The position numbers were made by a program, and so were the translations under genes. Under the pieces are notes generated by a model. It was given only the letters and a program-made list of their open reading frames with translations, was not told the origin of the DNA and made no database searches. 44,025 nt of DNA from Candidatus Methylobacter oryzae (lineage in GTDB: Bacteria > Pseudomonadota > Gammaproteobacteria > Methylococcales > Methylomonadaceae): contig CAMAUL010000021.1 of assembly GCA_945861405.1 (NCBI GenBank), forward strand, positions 1 through 44,025, given 5' to 3'. Of the stretch, positions 34,424 through 43,259 are shown in pieces (within the stretch, counting starts at the first letter, position 1; each line of letters opens with the position of its first letter).

Positions 34424-34837
34424 ATAAATAGTCTATTCTGTTTTAGTGGTCGAAACAAGACCAAGATCAATGTCTTCTCAACATCTATTAGTTTTGTAAA
34501 TCACCCAAAAACTTGGCAAGGCGAGATCATTTTGTAAACATCGTTTTAGATATCGCCGTCCACATGTGAATAAAGAGACCCGGCTACGGTAAAGTTTTTT
34601 GAAGTTACAATGGTTCGGATTGCTTTATAATTAAACATGTCATTGTATAAAGATAAATTTCTAATGGCATTGGAGGTGGATATTGAGTATCAAAATAAAC
34701 ATAAGCGACAGCCTGAGCTTGTTCCTCCTTAGCGACGGGTGCATGGCAAAACGTAACCCTTCTGCTACAAGAAATCATTATGGTGAACATCAATTATGTC
34801 TTTTTAGCGTCGTTTTAAAGTCATCTATAATTGTTTA
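34424..34837. other. Intergenic between OGT copy 2 and ogt
   Basis: The first 45 bases next to copy 2 match the upstream sequence of copy 1 (TAGTCTATTCT...CGAAACAA); this should hold the cluster promoter, but I cannot point to clear -35/-10 boxes. From 34683 a TTG preceded by GGAGGTGGATA opens a 51-codon frame whose stop overlaps the ogt ATG (TAATG). It has no recognisable product. Confidence 0.4.
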
Positions 34838-35323
34838 ATGCCATTTATAGTAGAGTGGGTGGAAAACTGCGCTGGAGCCGAGGATGTTATAAGGCTTCAG
34901 ACTCCAGCTGGACAGTTTGTTTTAACTAGCCAACAGGGAGTGATCAGCAAAACAGATTGGGAGCCGGGTGTTAGCTCGAACCCGCCAGATGAACACCAAT
35001 TAAACTGCTATTGGCAGACCCCGGATAACCCCATTAACATCAAACTGCTAAAGCAAGGTAGCGCCTACAGGAACCAAGTCTGGGCTGCGCTTTGCCAAAT
35101 ACCCTTTGGGCAAACTTTGACTTATTCGGCACTGGCCAAGAAAATAGGCTCATCAGCGCGGGCTGTCGGCAATGCCTGCCGCGACAATCCCTATGCTTTA
35201 TTTATTCCCTGTCACCGGGTGGTTTCCGTTTCCGGCATGGGCGGCTATTGCGGACAAACCGACGGTGATTTAATGGCAGTAAAATACAAATTACTGGAAT
35301 TTGAAGCCAGCCATAAAAAATGA
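34838..35323 (+). CDS. ogt: Methylated-DNA--protein-cysteine methyltransferase
   Basis: The 161-residue suicide repair protein removes methyl groups from O6-methylguanine onto its own cysteine, C125 in NPYALFIPCHRVVS. The helix-turn-helix part (VWAALCQIPFGQTLTYSALA; SARAVGNACRDNP) is standard for Ogt. It overlaps xerD by four bases (ATGA) and heads a three-gene operon with xerD and the lpxA-like gene. Confidence 0.93.
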   Translation: MPFIVEWVENCAGAEDVIRLQTPAGQFVLTSQQGVISKTDWEPGVSSNPPDEHQLNCYWQTPDNPINIKLLKQGSAYRNQVWAALCQIPFGQTLTYSALAKKIGSSARAVGNACRDNPYALFIPCHRVVSVSGMGGYCGQTDGDLMAVKYKLLEFEASHKK

Positions 35324-36204
35324 ATGCAACCGTTTTAATCGACCAATTTCTCGATGCAGTCTGGGTAGAGCAGGGCTTGAGCGAGAATACGCTTTCGGCT
35401 TACGGTAGCGATTTGAGGATTTTTGCCAAATGGCTGAAGGATAAGCCGATGCTGGAAGTGGATGGTGGGCAGCTATCAAACTTCCTTGCCAGTCGTTATA
35501 AAGAAGGCATCGGTAACCGGTCTACTGCGCGCATTCTGTCCAGTTTGCGTCGCTTTTACGGTTATTACATCCGGGAAAACAGCATCAAAATCGATCCGAC
35601 CGCGTTGATCGAATCGCCCCATATCGGCCAGCCATTGCCCAAGTCTCTATCTGAAAACGATGTCGAGTTATTGCTGGATGCGCCCGAAGTCACCAACGCC
35701 CTGGGTTTCAGAGACAGAACCATGCTGGAAATGCTCTATGCCACCGGGCTTAGAGTTTCGGAACTGGTCAATTTAAAGTTTGAGCAGATCAGCTTTAGGC
35801 AAGGCGTGGTCAGGATCATCGGCAAAGGCAACAAAGAGCGTTTGGTGCCGGTTGGCGAAGAAGCGATGAGCTGGCTGGAAAATTATATGACCCAGGCCAG
35901 AAAGACTATTCTTGGTGAGCGGCAATGCGATTACCTGTTTGTCACCAACCGTGGGGACAGCATGACAAGACAGGCTTTTTGGCATATTATCAAACGTCAT
36001 GCAAAAAAGGCCGGTATCAACAAAGAGCTGTCGCCGCATACCTTAAGACACGCTTTCGCCACGCATTTGTTAAACCATGGCGCGGATTTGCGGGTCGTGC
36101 AGTTATTGCTAGGGCATTCGGATTTATCGACCACGCAAATCTATACCCATATTGCCCGCGAAAGGCTCAAAGAATTACATTCAAAATATCACCCAAGAGG
36201 ATAA
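35320..36204 (+). CDS. xerD: Site-specific tyrosine recombinase XerD
   Basis: The 294-residue protein has the SAM-like core-binding domain (residues 5-90) and a catalytic domain with R145, K about 169, H240, R243, H266 and nucleophile Y275 (LYATGLRVSEL; HTLRHAFATHLLNHGADLRV; LGHSDLSTTQIYTHI). With XerC it resolves chromosome dimers at dif. Length and spacing favour XerD over XerC. In Pseudomonas xerD lies soon after rplS; here the cluster separates them. Confidence 0.93.
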   Translation: MNATVLIDQFLDAVWVEQGLSENTLSAYGSDLRIFAKWLKDKPMLEVDGGQLSNFLASRYKEGIGNRSTARILSSLRRFYGYYIRENSIKIDPTALIESPHIGQPLPKSLSENDVELLLDAPEVTNALGFRDRTMLEMLYATGLRVSELVNLKFEQISFRQGVVRIIGKGNKERLVPVGEEAMSWLENYMTQARKTILGERQCDYLFVTNRGDSMTRQAFWHIIKRHAKKAGINKELSPHTLRHAFATHLLNHGADLRVVQLLLGHSDLSTTQIYTHIARERLKELHSKYHPRG

Positions 36205-36207
36205 AAG

Positions 36208-36981
36208 ATGGTTCAAAATATTCACCCGACCGCCTATATAGCAGAGGATGTATTGCTGGGAGACAATATTACGGTAGGGCCTTTTGCCGTTATTGAAACA
36301 GGTGCCCAACTGGGCGCTGACTGCCAAGTGGGTGCTCATGCCGTGGTGCACAGCCATGTAAAAATGGGTGACGGCAATATTTTGCATCCGCATGCCGTAT
36401 TAGGCGGTCTGCCGCAAGATACAAGCTTTAAGGCCGAGACGGTTTCCTGGCTGATTTGCGGCGACAATAACGTATTTAGAGAGGGTTTTACCGCACACCG
36501 GGCCTCTAAAGAACATGCCGAAACCCGTATCGGTTCCGGTTGTTTTTTTATGAACAACAGCCATGTTGCGCATGATTGCACAATCGGCAATAACACGATA
36601 TTTGCCAATAATGTCGCGATTGGTGGATTTGTCGAAGTCGGCAATAATGTGTTTATCGGCGGCGCAGTGGTCGCGCACCAGTTTTGCCGGATCGGCTCGT
36701 ATGCGATAGTGCAGGGCACAACCGGGCTTAATATGGATGTTATCCCCTTTATGCTGATTGGCGGACGCCCCGCCCGGCATTACAAGTTGAACGCCGTAGG
36801 CCTAAGGCGCGCAGGCATTACCGGAGACCGCTATAAAGTGCTGTCGGCAGCATTCCGACTGTTAAAAAACAAGCAAAGCCTGGACGAGTTGGAAGAAACG
36901 GAAGAATTAAAGCACTTGAAAGACTGGCTGGCGGTTAAGTCCAAGCGCGGCTTGCATGGGTTTGTTGATGTGTCGGGCTAA
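36208..36981 (+). CDS. LpxA-like acyl-ACP--UDP-GlcNAc O-acyltransferase
   Basis: The 257-residue left-handed beta-helix protein has hexapeptide repeats throughout and the LpxA core SHVAHDCTIGNNTIFANNVA with catalytic H122, and AVVAHQFCRIGSYA. LpxA adds the first acyl chain of lipid A to UDP-GlcNAc. Substrate-contact segments differ from E. coli (PQDTSF where E. coli has NQDLKY; HRAS for HRGT), and the gene is not with lpxD-fabZ-lpxB. It may be a second, specialised acyltransferase, perhaps for another UDP-sugar. It starts three bases after xerD. Confidence 0.82.
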   Translation: MVQNIHPTAYIAEDVLLGDNITVGPFAVIETGAQLGADCQVGAHAVVHSHVKMGDGNILHPHAVLGGLPQDTSFKAETVSWLICGDNNVFREGFTAHRASKEHAETRIGSGCFFMNNSHVAHDCTIGNNTIFANNVAIGGFVEVGNNVFIGGAVVAHQFCRIGSYAIVQGTTGLNMDVIPFMLIGGRPARHYKLNAVGLRRAGITGDRYKVLSAAFRLLKNKQSLDELEETEELKHLKDWLAVKSKRGLHGFVDVSG

Positions 36982-36991
36982 CGTGTATAAA

Positions 36992-37309
36992 TAATAGAAC
37001 GCGGATGACGCGGATTGGACGGATTTATGCGGATCTTAAAAAAGCCGATGGCTCGTTAGTTAAGTGTTTTGTAACTGTTTATGCCTTTTTAACTGCAAAC
37101 TCAACTTTGAAGTGTCCAAAGCTAGCTTTGGACTCCAGAAAATGTGGATGCCGGAGTTCAAAGCTGGCTTTGAAGTTTGCTTATGAATTTTAAATTGCTC
37201 GTTTTGTGACGTATTGGAGTGAGTACCAGTCAGGGTGAGTAGTTACAGCGTTTAAAACAAATACTCTAAATAATTTTATTTGTCTAATCTGCGTCATCTG
37301 CGTTCTATT
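36992..37309. repeat. Nested repeat between lpxA-like and dbpA
   Basis: The outer arms AGAACGCGGATGACGCGGAT (36995-37014) match TCTGCGTCATCTGCGTTCTA at 37288-37307. Inside (about 37091-37245) is a copy of the TCCAAAGC-type element, also found at 39053-39208 and 42844-42992, with palindromes around CAAAGCTAGCTTTG and GTTCAAAGCTGGCTTTG. No coding potential is evident. Confidence 0.7.
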
Positions 37310-37439
37310 CCTAAATGTTTCTGCATCTTGATTTTTATTGGAAAATCAACCTTGTCCGGCCTAAGTCCTCGGTATCTGGTATCATAAGCAATTGAATGAC
37401 GGCAGTTCGCCGCCATTTGCGTCAACATAAAGAGTCCCC

Positions 37440-38828
37440 GTGAACACTGCCCAATTTTCGTCCCTAGCTTTAAAACCCGCCCTGCTTGAAAACATTGAAT
37501 CCCTGGGTTATACCCAGTTAACTCCTATCCAGGCGGAAAGCCTGCCGCATATCCTTGAGGGCAGGGATGTGATTGCGCAGGCCAAAACCGGCAGCGGTAA
37601 AACCGCCGCCTTCGGCATCGGCCTGTTGTCCAAGCTGGACTTGAACAGTTTCAGGGTTCAGGCGATGGTGGTTTGCCCAACACGGGAACTTGCCGATCAG
37701 GTCTGCAAAGAGATTCGGCGCTTAGCCAGATTCACGCAAAACATTAAGGTGCTGACCCTTTGCGGCGGCGTACCTTTCGGGCCGCAGCTGGGTTCGCTGG
37801 AACATGGCGTTCATGTGGTGGTCGGTACGCCGGGACGGTTACAGGAGCATCTGCGCAAACGCAGTTTACGCTTGAGCAATCTAAAAGTGCTGGTGCTGGA
37901 CGAGGCTGACCGGATGCTGGATATGGGCTTTGAAGAGGCCATATCAGATGTGATTTCGTACGCGCCGACGCATCGGCAAACCTTGCTGTTTTCGGCGACT
38001 TATACCGATCCTATTCGGGAAATAAGCCAGAAATTCCAGTTTAAACCGGTTTCCGTCAGCATTGAGACCGGTCATTACGACAGCGATATTGAACAGCTGT
38101 TTTATCAGGTTGAAAAATCGAAAAGAATCAACGCGCTGGCTTATCTTTTATCCTACCACCGGCCCGAATCGACCGTGGTGTTCTGCAACACCAAACGGGA
38201 TTGCCAGGATGTGGCAAGTTCGCTTGAAAACAGCGGCTTTTCGGTTCAGGCGCTGCATGGCGATCTGGAGCAAAAGCATCGGGATCAGGTGTTAGTGCGT
38301 TTTGCCAATAAGAGCTGTTCAGTGCTGGTGGCGACTGATGTGGCGGCGCGGGGTCTGGATATTAAGGATATGCAAGCGGTGATTAATTATGAATTGCCTT
38401 GGGATTCTGAAATTTACGTACACCGGATCGGACGGACAGGCCGCGCCGGTAAAAAGGGGCTGGCGCTAAGTTTATGCACGGAACAGGAGTTGAACCGGGT
38501 CAAAGCCATTGAGGAATACCAAAATATTCCCGCCAAGTGGGATGAAGTGGCACCATTTCAGATGAGCCATGAGCCGCGTTTCGAACCGCCGATGGTGACC
38601 TTATGGATAGATGGCGGGCGCAAAAACAAAGTGCGTCCCGGCGATATTCTGGGTGCGTTGACCGGTGATTCCGGGATTGCGGGTAGCGAAGTGGGCAAAA
38701 TCGATATTTTTGATGCCCATGCTTATGTGGCTATCAAGCAGGGCAGTGTTGATAAGGCCTTGGCTTGCCTGAGAAACGGCAAAATCAAGGGGCGCAGTTT
38801 TAATGTCCGTAAATCCCAATGGGGATGA
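37440..38828 (+). CDS. dbpA: ATP-dependent RNA helicase DbpA
   Basis: The 462-residue DEAD-box protein begins at GTG 37440. It carries AKTGSGKTAAFGIGLL (Walker A), [21 protein letters not shown] and [13 protein letters not shown], then a C-terminal RNA-binding domain (VTLWIDGGRKNKVRPGDILG, ALTGDSGIAGSEVGKIDIFD) that is the hallmark of DbpA and recognises helix 92 of 23S rRNA. It works in late 50S assembly. The last 60 codons' DNA is partly duplicated downstream. Confidence 0.95.
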   Translation: MNTAQFSSLALKPALLENIESLGYTQLTPIQAESLPHILEGRDVIAQAKTGSGKTAAFGIGLLSKLDLNSFRVQAMVVCPTRELADQVCKEIRRLARFTQNIKVLTLCGGVPFGPQLGSLEHGVHVVVGTPGRLQEHLRKRSLRLSNLKVLVLDEADRMLDMGFEEAISDVISYAPTHRQTLLFSATYTDPIREISQKFQFKPVSVSIETGHYDSDIEQLFYQVEKSKRINALAYLLSYHRPESTVVFCNTKRDCQDVASSLENSGFSVQALHGDLEQKHRDQVLVRFANKSCSVLVATDVAARGLDIKDMQAVINYELPWDSEIYVHRIGRTGRAGKKGLALSLCTEQELNRVKAIEEYQNIPAKWDEVAPFQMSHEPRFEPPMVTLWIDGGRKNKVRPGDILGALTGDSGIAGSEVGKIDIFDAHAYVAIKQGSVDKALACLRNGKIKGRSFNVRKSQWG

Positions 38829-38877
38829 AAGTTGCCGGGTTAGCGTAACGTAACTCATGACAACTTAATAAGGCATA

Positions 38878-39023
38878 TCACCACGAAGAACACGAAGGGT
38901 TAGTATTACTTAGCTTTAATATCAAGATAACACAACAACATAACAAGCTCTTCGTGACCTTCGTGTTCTTCGTGGTGAATAGTTACGAAAAATCAAGGTA
39001 AAGCTTCGTGTCTTCGTGGTGAC
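38878..39023. repeat. Inverted CACCACGAAG-type repeat
   Basis: TCACCACGAAGAACACGAAGG (38878-38898) is an inverted match to 38958-38978, and a third, shorter piece CTTCGTGTCTTCGTGGTGAC lies at 39004-39023. Similar sequences occur as small intergenic repeats in many proteobacteria. It fills the gap after dbpA. Confidence 0.75.
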
Positions 39024-39052
39024 ACATCAATCTGTTTACATTTTATTGATTG

Positions 39053-39208
39053 GTAACTACTCACCCTATCTAATGCTCGTTTCTGTAAATGTTCAAAGCC
39101 AGCTTTGCCTACCTGGATGTAGGTAAGGGGCGTGAGCAGGAGCGGAAGCTTTGAACTCCGATATCATACTTTCTGGAGTCCAAAGCTGGCTTTGGACAGT
39201 AAGAATCG
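39053..39208 (-). repeat. TCCAAAGC element, reverse copy
   Basis: This stretch is the reverse complement of 42844-42992 with few differences. It starts at GTAACTACTCACCC and ends at CAGTAAGAATC, and contains the palindromes CAAAGCCAGCTTTG and CAAAGCTGGCTTTG. Confidence 0.82.
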
Positions 39209-39209
39209 G

Positions 39210-39293
39210 TTTGAGGAACGGCAAAAAATCAAGGGGCGCAATTTTAATGTCCGTAAATCGCAATGGGGATGAGCTTGCCGGGTAACATTAGGT
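39210..39293 (+). pseudogene. Duplicated tail of dbpA
   Basis: About 84 bases repeat the end of dbpA (38767-38850), from GAGGAACGGCAAAAAATCAA through the stop and on to GCTTGCCGGGT. Two extra As shift the frame, so it encodes nothing. It ends just before the 3' end of the convergent rhlE gene. The two copies flank the repeats at 38878-39208. Confidence 0.85.
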
Positions 39294-39309
39294 AACCCGG
39301 CCTGCAAAT

Positions 39310-40569
39310 CTACGCGCTTCTTGTTCTGGGTTTATTTCTGGATTGATTGCCGCCGGGCTTGCGGGGTTGATTTGAGTTCCTGCTGGGACGCGGGCCGCGC
39401 GGTTCTTCCGGCGGCATCGGCGGGGCCACTGCGGAGGCTTCGAAACCGGCGATTTGTTCGCGTTTAATCTCTTTCCCGATCAGCTTTTCAACTTGACGCA
39501 AGAAGCTGTACTCATCATGGGATACCAGCGATATGGCTTGGCCTTCTTCGCCCGCGCGTCCGGTGCGGCCGATTCTATGCACGTAATCTTCCGGCGCTCT
39601 GGGCAGTTCAAAATTGACCACATGCGGCAACAGGTTGATGTCAATGCCGCGCGCCGCCACATCGGTCGCGACCAGCACCCTGATTTCACCGGCTTTAAAG
39701 CCTGCCAAGGCGCTGGTTCTGGCCCCCTGGCTTTTGTTGCCGTGTATCGCGGCGGCCTTAATATCAACCTTGTTGAGTTTTTCGGTAAGCCGGTTTGCGC
39801 CGTGTTTGGTGGTGGTAAACACCAAAACCTGTTGCCAGTCATGTGTTTTTATCAAGTGGCACAGTAGCTCGGTTTTGTTGGCTTTATTAACCAGATAAGC
39901 GACTTGCTCAACCAGTTCTGCAGCGGTGTTACGGGGTGCGACTTCGATTTTTATCGGGTTAACCAGAAGCCCAGTGGTGAGTTTACGTATATCTTCGGAA
40001 AAGGTCGCCGAAAATAGCAGGTTTTGGCGTTTTTTCGGGAGGAAGGCGATGATTTTGCGGATGTCCCGGATAAAGCCCATGTCCAGCATACGGTCAGCTT
40101 CGTCAAGAATCAGCGTTTCGACTTGGTCGAGCTTTACCGCGTTCTGACCGACCAGATCCAGCAATCGTCCAGGCGTGGCCACCAGTATATCTACGCCGCC
40201 TCTTAAACGCATCATCTGCGGGTTGATTTTTACCCCGCCAAAAACGACTTCGGATTTTAACCGGGGGTGCAAATGGGCTCCATACTTGCTGACCGATTCG
40301 CCTATTTGCGCGGCTAGTTCTCGGGTTGGGGTTAGTATTAATACCCTGACTGGGCGGTTATTGCCGTAAGCTTTTTGCGATAGGCGGTGCAGGATGGGCA
40401 GCGTAAATCCTGCTGTTTTACCTGTTCCAGTCTGTGCTGCAGCCAGCACGTCATGTCCGCCTAAAACGGCTGGAATAGCTTGTGATTGAATGGGGGATGG
40501 CGTGGTATAGCCTGCATCAGCAATGGCGCGCAGCAGTGGATCAGATAAACCGAGGGTGGTAAATGGCAT
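39310..40569 (-). CDS. rhlE: DEAD-box RNA helicase RhlE
   Basis: I start at ATG 40569 ([16 protein letters not shown]), the family N-terminus; a longer TTG frame is less likely. The 419-residue protein has [44 protein letters not shown] and [13 protein letters not shown], then a basic, disordered tail ([18 protein letters not shown]) typical of RhlE. It remodels rRNA or mRNA structure. It is convergent with dbpA. Confidence 0.92.
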   Translation of the reverse strand: MPFTTLGLSDPLLRAIADAGYTTPSPIQSQAIPAVLGGHDVLAAAQTGTGKTAGFTLPILHRLSQKAYGNNRPVRVLILTPTRELAAQIGESVSKYGAHLHPRLKSEVVFGGVKINPQMMRLRGGVDILVATPGRLLDLVGQNAVKLDQVETLILDEADRMLDMGFIRDIRKIIAFLPKKRQNLLFSATFSEDIRKLTTGLLVNPIKIEVAPRNTAAELVEQVAYLVNKANKTELLCHLIKTHDWQQVLVFTTTKHGANRLTEKLNKVDIKAAAIHGNKSQGARTSALAGFKAGEIRVLVATDVAARGIDINLLPHVVNFELPRAPEDYVHRIGRTGRAGEEGQAISLVSHDEYSFLRQVEKLIGKEIKREQIAGFEASAVAPPMPPEEPRGPRPSRNSNQPRKPGGNQSRNKPRTRSA

Positions 40570-40761
40570 ATTAGTTAAAGTCTCAATGAATAAAGTTACT
40601 GTTGACAAATGTCATGCAGTTTTGTGGAAAGGGTGTAGGGGATTAAATAAAAACGCGTCAAAGAACGGTGGTCAGGTTGATTGCAGTAATAGTTGGCGTT
40701 TTTGACAGATATGGCGTTAGGTGAAGTCTATGGTCGCAGGCAGGTGTGTGCGAGTATTAAG

Positions 40762-40838
40762 TGGTGCCCCGAGGCGGATTTGAACCACCGGCCTGTCCCT
40801 TAGGAGGGGACTGCTCTATCCAGCTGAGCTATCGGGGC
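40762..40838 (-). tRNA. tRNA-Arg (anticodon CCT)
   Basis: The 77 bases fold into a full cloverleaf on the minus strand: acceptor GCCCCGA with TCGGGGC, D arm GCTC...GAGC, anticodon stem GTCCC/GGGAC with loop CTCCTAA, T arm GGTGG-TTCAAAT-CCGCC, discriminator A and an encoded CCA. Anticodon CCT reads AGG codons. tRNA genes often serve as integration sites, but no integrase or attachment duplicate is seen here. Confidence 0.96.
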
Positions 40839-40982
40839 AAAAACAAAGTTAATTCTACCATAGAGATGGGTATTTAATTCATTTGTTCTCTGGAGCGCAC
40901 TGATAAGCCGGAGGCAAGTTTGGTTTGCCTACCAGTTATGTAATGAGCAATGTCGTAAAGTTAATGAAAGACTTCAAGTATT

Positions 40983-41028
40983 TGGAGTGCAGGCTTCGCC
41001 TGCTAACGCAAGCAGAGCTTGCACTCCA
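40983..41028. repeat. Palindrome TGGAGTGCA...TGCACTCCA
   Basis: TGGAGTGCAGGCTTCGCCTG and its inverted partner ending AGCTTGCACTCCA form a large hairpin in the gap between tRNA-Arg and flgN. The rest of 40839-41152 holds no gene that I can support. Confidence 0.65.
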
Positions 41029-41152
41029 GTGAACGCTCTTTCTCATAACTTAACGGTATTGAAGTAATGGCGGGCAGGTCTTTTATTGCGGGGCTTCAAC
41101 AATGATGTTGTTTTTTGAAAAGAATACGACGAATGTCGGCAGATATAAATAA

Positions 41153-41647
41153 TTATACCGAAATCAGGCTGTGGCTATAACGGTCGCTTTGGGCTGAACC
41201 ATCAGAACCATAGGTGTTTGAAGATTCCGGTTTGCCTTTTAAGATGTCGAGTGAGCGTTTGGTGTGGCGGAATAAAAGATCGATACTCGCGCCATTTTGT
41301 TCATTAAGACTTTTGCATTCTGCGCAGACCAGCATAAGTTGCGCCCAGTTGCTAATTGATTTTGCGGGCAACAGGCCTGCTGTTTCAACCCGTTTAAAAT
41401 ATTCTCTGATGCTTTCTTGATTGTTAGGCAGCTTTTCGGTTGCCAAGATCTGAGTGAGTTGTTCGTTGAACTGTTCCAGTTGCGCAACCAGCTGTTTTTT
41501 ATTGGCAGCGATGCTGTTAATTAGATCAGCCTGAGGCGTTTGTTTTAAGGTATCAGCCTCTTGCGTGAGTTCAAGATGAAGCTGCTGCGCCAATTGCAGC
41601 GCATTAAGGATTAACTGTTCGGTAATCGGATAGGTTTTTTCTATCAT
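41153..41647 (-). CDS. flgN: FlgN-like flagellar export chaperone
   Basis: The 164-residue helical protein (LILNALQLAQQLHLELTQEA; AANKKQLVAQLEQFNEQLTQ) has the length and coiled-coil character of FlgN, chaperone of the hook-filament junction proteins FlgK and FlgL. It overlaps flgM by ATGA and is the last gene of flgA-flgM-flgN, the usual arrangement. A C-terminal SDGSAQSDRYSHS tail is also common in FlgN. Confidence 0.85.
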   Translation of the reverse strand: MIEKTYPITEQLILNALQLAQQLHLELTQEADTLKQTPQADLINSIAANKKQLVAQLEQFNEQLTQILATEKLPNNQESIREYFKRVETAGLLPAKSISNWAQLMLVCAECKSLNEQNGASIDLLFRHTKRSLDILKGKPESSNTYGSDGSAQSDRYSHSLISV

Positions 41648-41958
41648 TGTTGATCGTTATTTTCTCGGGACAGCAACTTTTCAAATTGAATCAACTTCTT
41701 TGCAACCTTTTCAGCATTGATTGAATAACTTCCGTCAGCAAGCGCTTTTTTGACGGAATTAACCCGATCAATATCAACGGGCAATGCGGAAGATGGGCCT
41801 AAGGCCTTCTTTATTTCCTGCGTTGTGGTTGTCAGTGCAACGCTGTCGCCTTTTACTGTGTTTGCAACAGCAACTTGCTTCTCACCTTCGACGCCAGCTT
41901 TCGTGGGCGCTTTGATCGGTATTGGGTTGCTTGTTTTGCCGGTTATTTCGATAGCCAT
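41644..41958 (-). CDS. flgM: Anti-sigma-28 factor FlgM
   Basis: The 104-residue protein has a disordered N-terminal half and the sigma-binding C-half (DIDRVNSVKKALADGSYSIN, AEKVAKKLIQFEKLL). FlgM holds FliA inactive until it is exported through the completed hook. AAGGAG precedes the ATG, and a perfect sigma-28 promoter lies upstream, giving the known feedback. Confidence 0.93.
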   Translation of the reverse strand: MAIEITGKTSNPIPIKAPTKAGVEGEKQVAVANTVKGDSVALTTTTQEIKKALGPSSALPVDIDRVNSVKKALADGSYSINAEKVAKKLIQFEKLLSRENNDQQ

Positions 41959-41993
41959 ATCAAACTCCTTAATCTTTCTTTCATTTAAAACAT

Positions 41994-42020
41994 GTATCGG
42001 CAGTGCGGCAAAAAACTTTA
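41994..42020 (-). promoter_or_regulatory. Sigma-28 (FliA) promoter of flgM
   Basis: On the minus strand TAAAGTTT (42020-42013), an 11-base spacer and GCCGATAC (42001-41994) match the FliA consensus at 15 of 16 positions. It lies in the flgA-flgM gap, about 36 bp before the flgM ATG. Confidence 0.9.
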
Positions 42021-42052
42021 ACTATTTATTTAATAAATTTGTGCGTGCGAGG

Positions 42053-42748
42053 TTAATAATTGACAGAAACCAGCCCCGGCTCGACAACTGTTGCATTAAT
42101 GATGCGGCCAGAGTTCTGATTTTTAACCGTGATCAGCTGTCCTTTAGTGCCGTCCATCATTGCTACCCCGCTCATTCTAATAGAAAAATCCGATTTTGTG
42201 GTACTGATAACAACTTTATCGCCTCTTTTAATGAGCTTGGGTTCGACAAGATGGCTCAAGCTAAGAATGGTGCCGGTATTGAGTTGGCGTGTGACCTGTT
42301 TATGTTCAACTTGTTCTATTTGGGTGACAAAATCTTCCCTGAGGTTAGACGAGTCTCTTTTCTCGATAGCAAGATGTTGCCGGGTAATAATTTCGCCGCG
42401 TTGTATGGGCTGAGATAAGACCACGACCATTTGATAAGTCTTGATGATGGCCGACGTAAAAATAGACCATTTTTTTTGTACATTACAACGTACGCCTATC
42501 GTGGTTCTGCCCGCTTTAATTAAACCGGTTGTTGTGAACACATCCAGCGGTTCGGCGCATTGCGGCAGATTCAATCGGCTGTCCAAGGGAACTAGACTCG
42601 CCTCATATTCACCTTGCAGATTGATATTTTGCGCAATATAAGCCTTTACGGCCTCTGCGATAGATTCGTGGGATTGCGAGCCTTGTTCCGCATGAGCTGT
42701 GGCGAGAAAGACCAAGGTCAGTGCCAGAATGAGTGGAGTAATTTTCAT
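42053..42748 (-). CDS. flgA: Flagellar P-ring assembly protein FlgA
   Basis: The 231-residue protein has a Sec signal peptide (MKITPLILALTLVFLATAHA), an N-terminal domain with a CAEPLDVF cysteine and ...VRCNVQKKW, and a C-terminal SAF domain (RGEIITRQHLAIEKRDSSNL; GTILSLSHLVEPKLIKRGDK). It chaperones FlgI in the periplasm during P-ring assembly. I use ATG 42748 rather than the GTG one codon earlier. It is divergent from flgB across 800 bp. Confidence 0.92.
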   Translation of the reverse strand: MKITPLILALTLVFLATAHAEQGSQSHESIAEAVKAYIAQNINLQGEYEASLVPLDSRLNLPQCAEPLDVFTTTGLIKAGRTTIGVRCNVQKKWSIFTSAIIKTYQMVVVLSQPIQRGEIITRQHLAIEKRDSSNLREDFVTQIEQVEHKQVTRQLNTGTILSLSHLVEPKLIKRGDKVVISTTKSDFSIRMSGVAMMDGTKGQLITVKNQNSGRIINATVVEPGLVSVNY

Positions 42749-42843
42749 CACTTAATTGTAGTTATCAAGCATGATTGATGGCCGTCAATTTATTGGCGCA
42801 AGGTTCAAAGATTAAGAAAAATCGGAATTTTTAACTGCAAAGT

Positions 42844-42992
42844 TGATTCTTACTGTCCAAAGCCAGCTTTGGACTCCAGGAAGTATGCTATCGGAGTTCA
42901 AAGCTTCAGCTCCTGCCCCTTACCTACATCCATGTAGGCAAAGCTGGCTTTGAACATTACAGAAGTGAGCATTAGATAGGGTAGGTAGTTAC
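42844..42992 (+). repeat. TCCAAAGC element, forward copy
   Basis: This copy, between flgA and the orphan antitoxin, runs from GATTCTTACTGTCC to GGTAGTTAC. Inverted it matches 39053-39208 nearly throughout, and a shorter version lies at 37091-37245. No open frame is present, so it is presumably moved by another element's enzyme. Confidence 0.82.
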
Positions 42993-43019
42993 GTTTTGTT
43001 AACTTGTATGCCCGCATTT

Positions 43020-43259
43020 TTACAGTTTATCGAGTAAGCCTTGAGCTTCTTCATCAGAGGCAAATCCTTCTTTAATAGCGAGTTCTGCGGCCTTGCTATA
43101 TAAAATATCTTCTAGTTTTTGTAATTCTTTATATCTAGCCGACGATAAAATGACCGCGACGCTTTTGTCTTGTTTTAAGATGGTGACAGGCTCTTCCTCT
43201 ACTGTCGATATAATCGAACTAAAATGTTGTCTGCCTTCTGTTGATGTCATGGTTTTCAT
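43020..43259 (-). CDS. Phd/YefM-type antitoxin, orphan
   Basis: The start at 43259 has AAAGGG nine bases upstream; a second ATG at 43250 is possible. The 79-residue protein has the Phd/YefM N-domain (STEGRQHFSSIISTVEEEPV, TILKQDKSVAVILSSARYKE) that binds DNA, and a C-terminal tail that would wrap a toxin. A toxin gene normally follows directly. Here the next 270 bp on that strand hold only a repeat and the flgA upstream region, so no toxin is present. Confidence 0.82.
   Translation of the reverse strand: MKTMTSTEGRQHFSSIISTVEEEPVTILKQDKSVAVILSSARYKELQKLEDILYSKAAELAIKEGFASDEEAQGLLDKL

Noticed and set aside
34605-34793. 62-codon minus-strand frame upstream of ogt
   Set aside because: It has no recognisable motif and no Shine-Dalgarno, and it overlaps the other small frame in this gap.
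34683-34838. 51-codon frame with GGAGGTGGATA before a TTG, ending on the ogt ATG
   Set aside because: The signal is suggestive, but the product is unrecognisable and a single case cannot be told from chance.
40762-40838. tRNA-Arg as the attachment site of an island
   Set aside because: No integrase lies beside it and no duplicated 3' tRNA end was found in the window; xerD is the housekeeping recombinase.
42752-42830. Sigma-54 promoter for flgA
   Set aside because: A GG and a GC occur on the minus strand but are 11 bases apart instead of 10, and the flanking bases do not fit.
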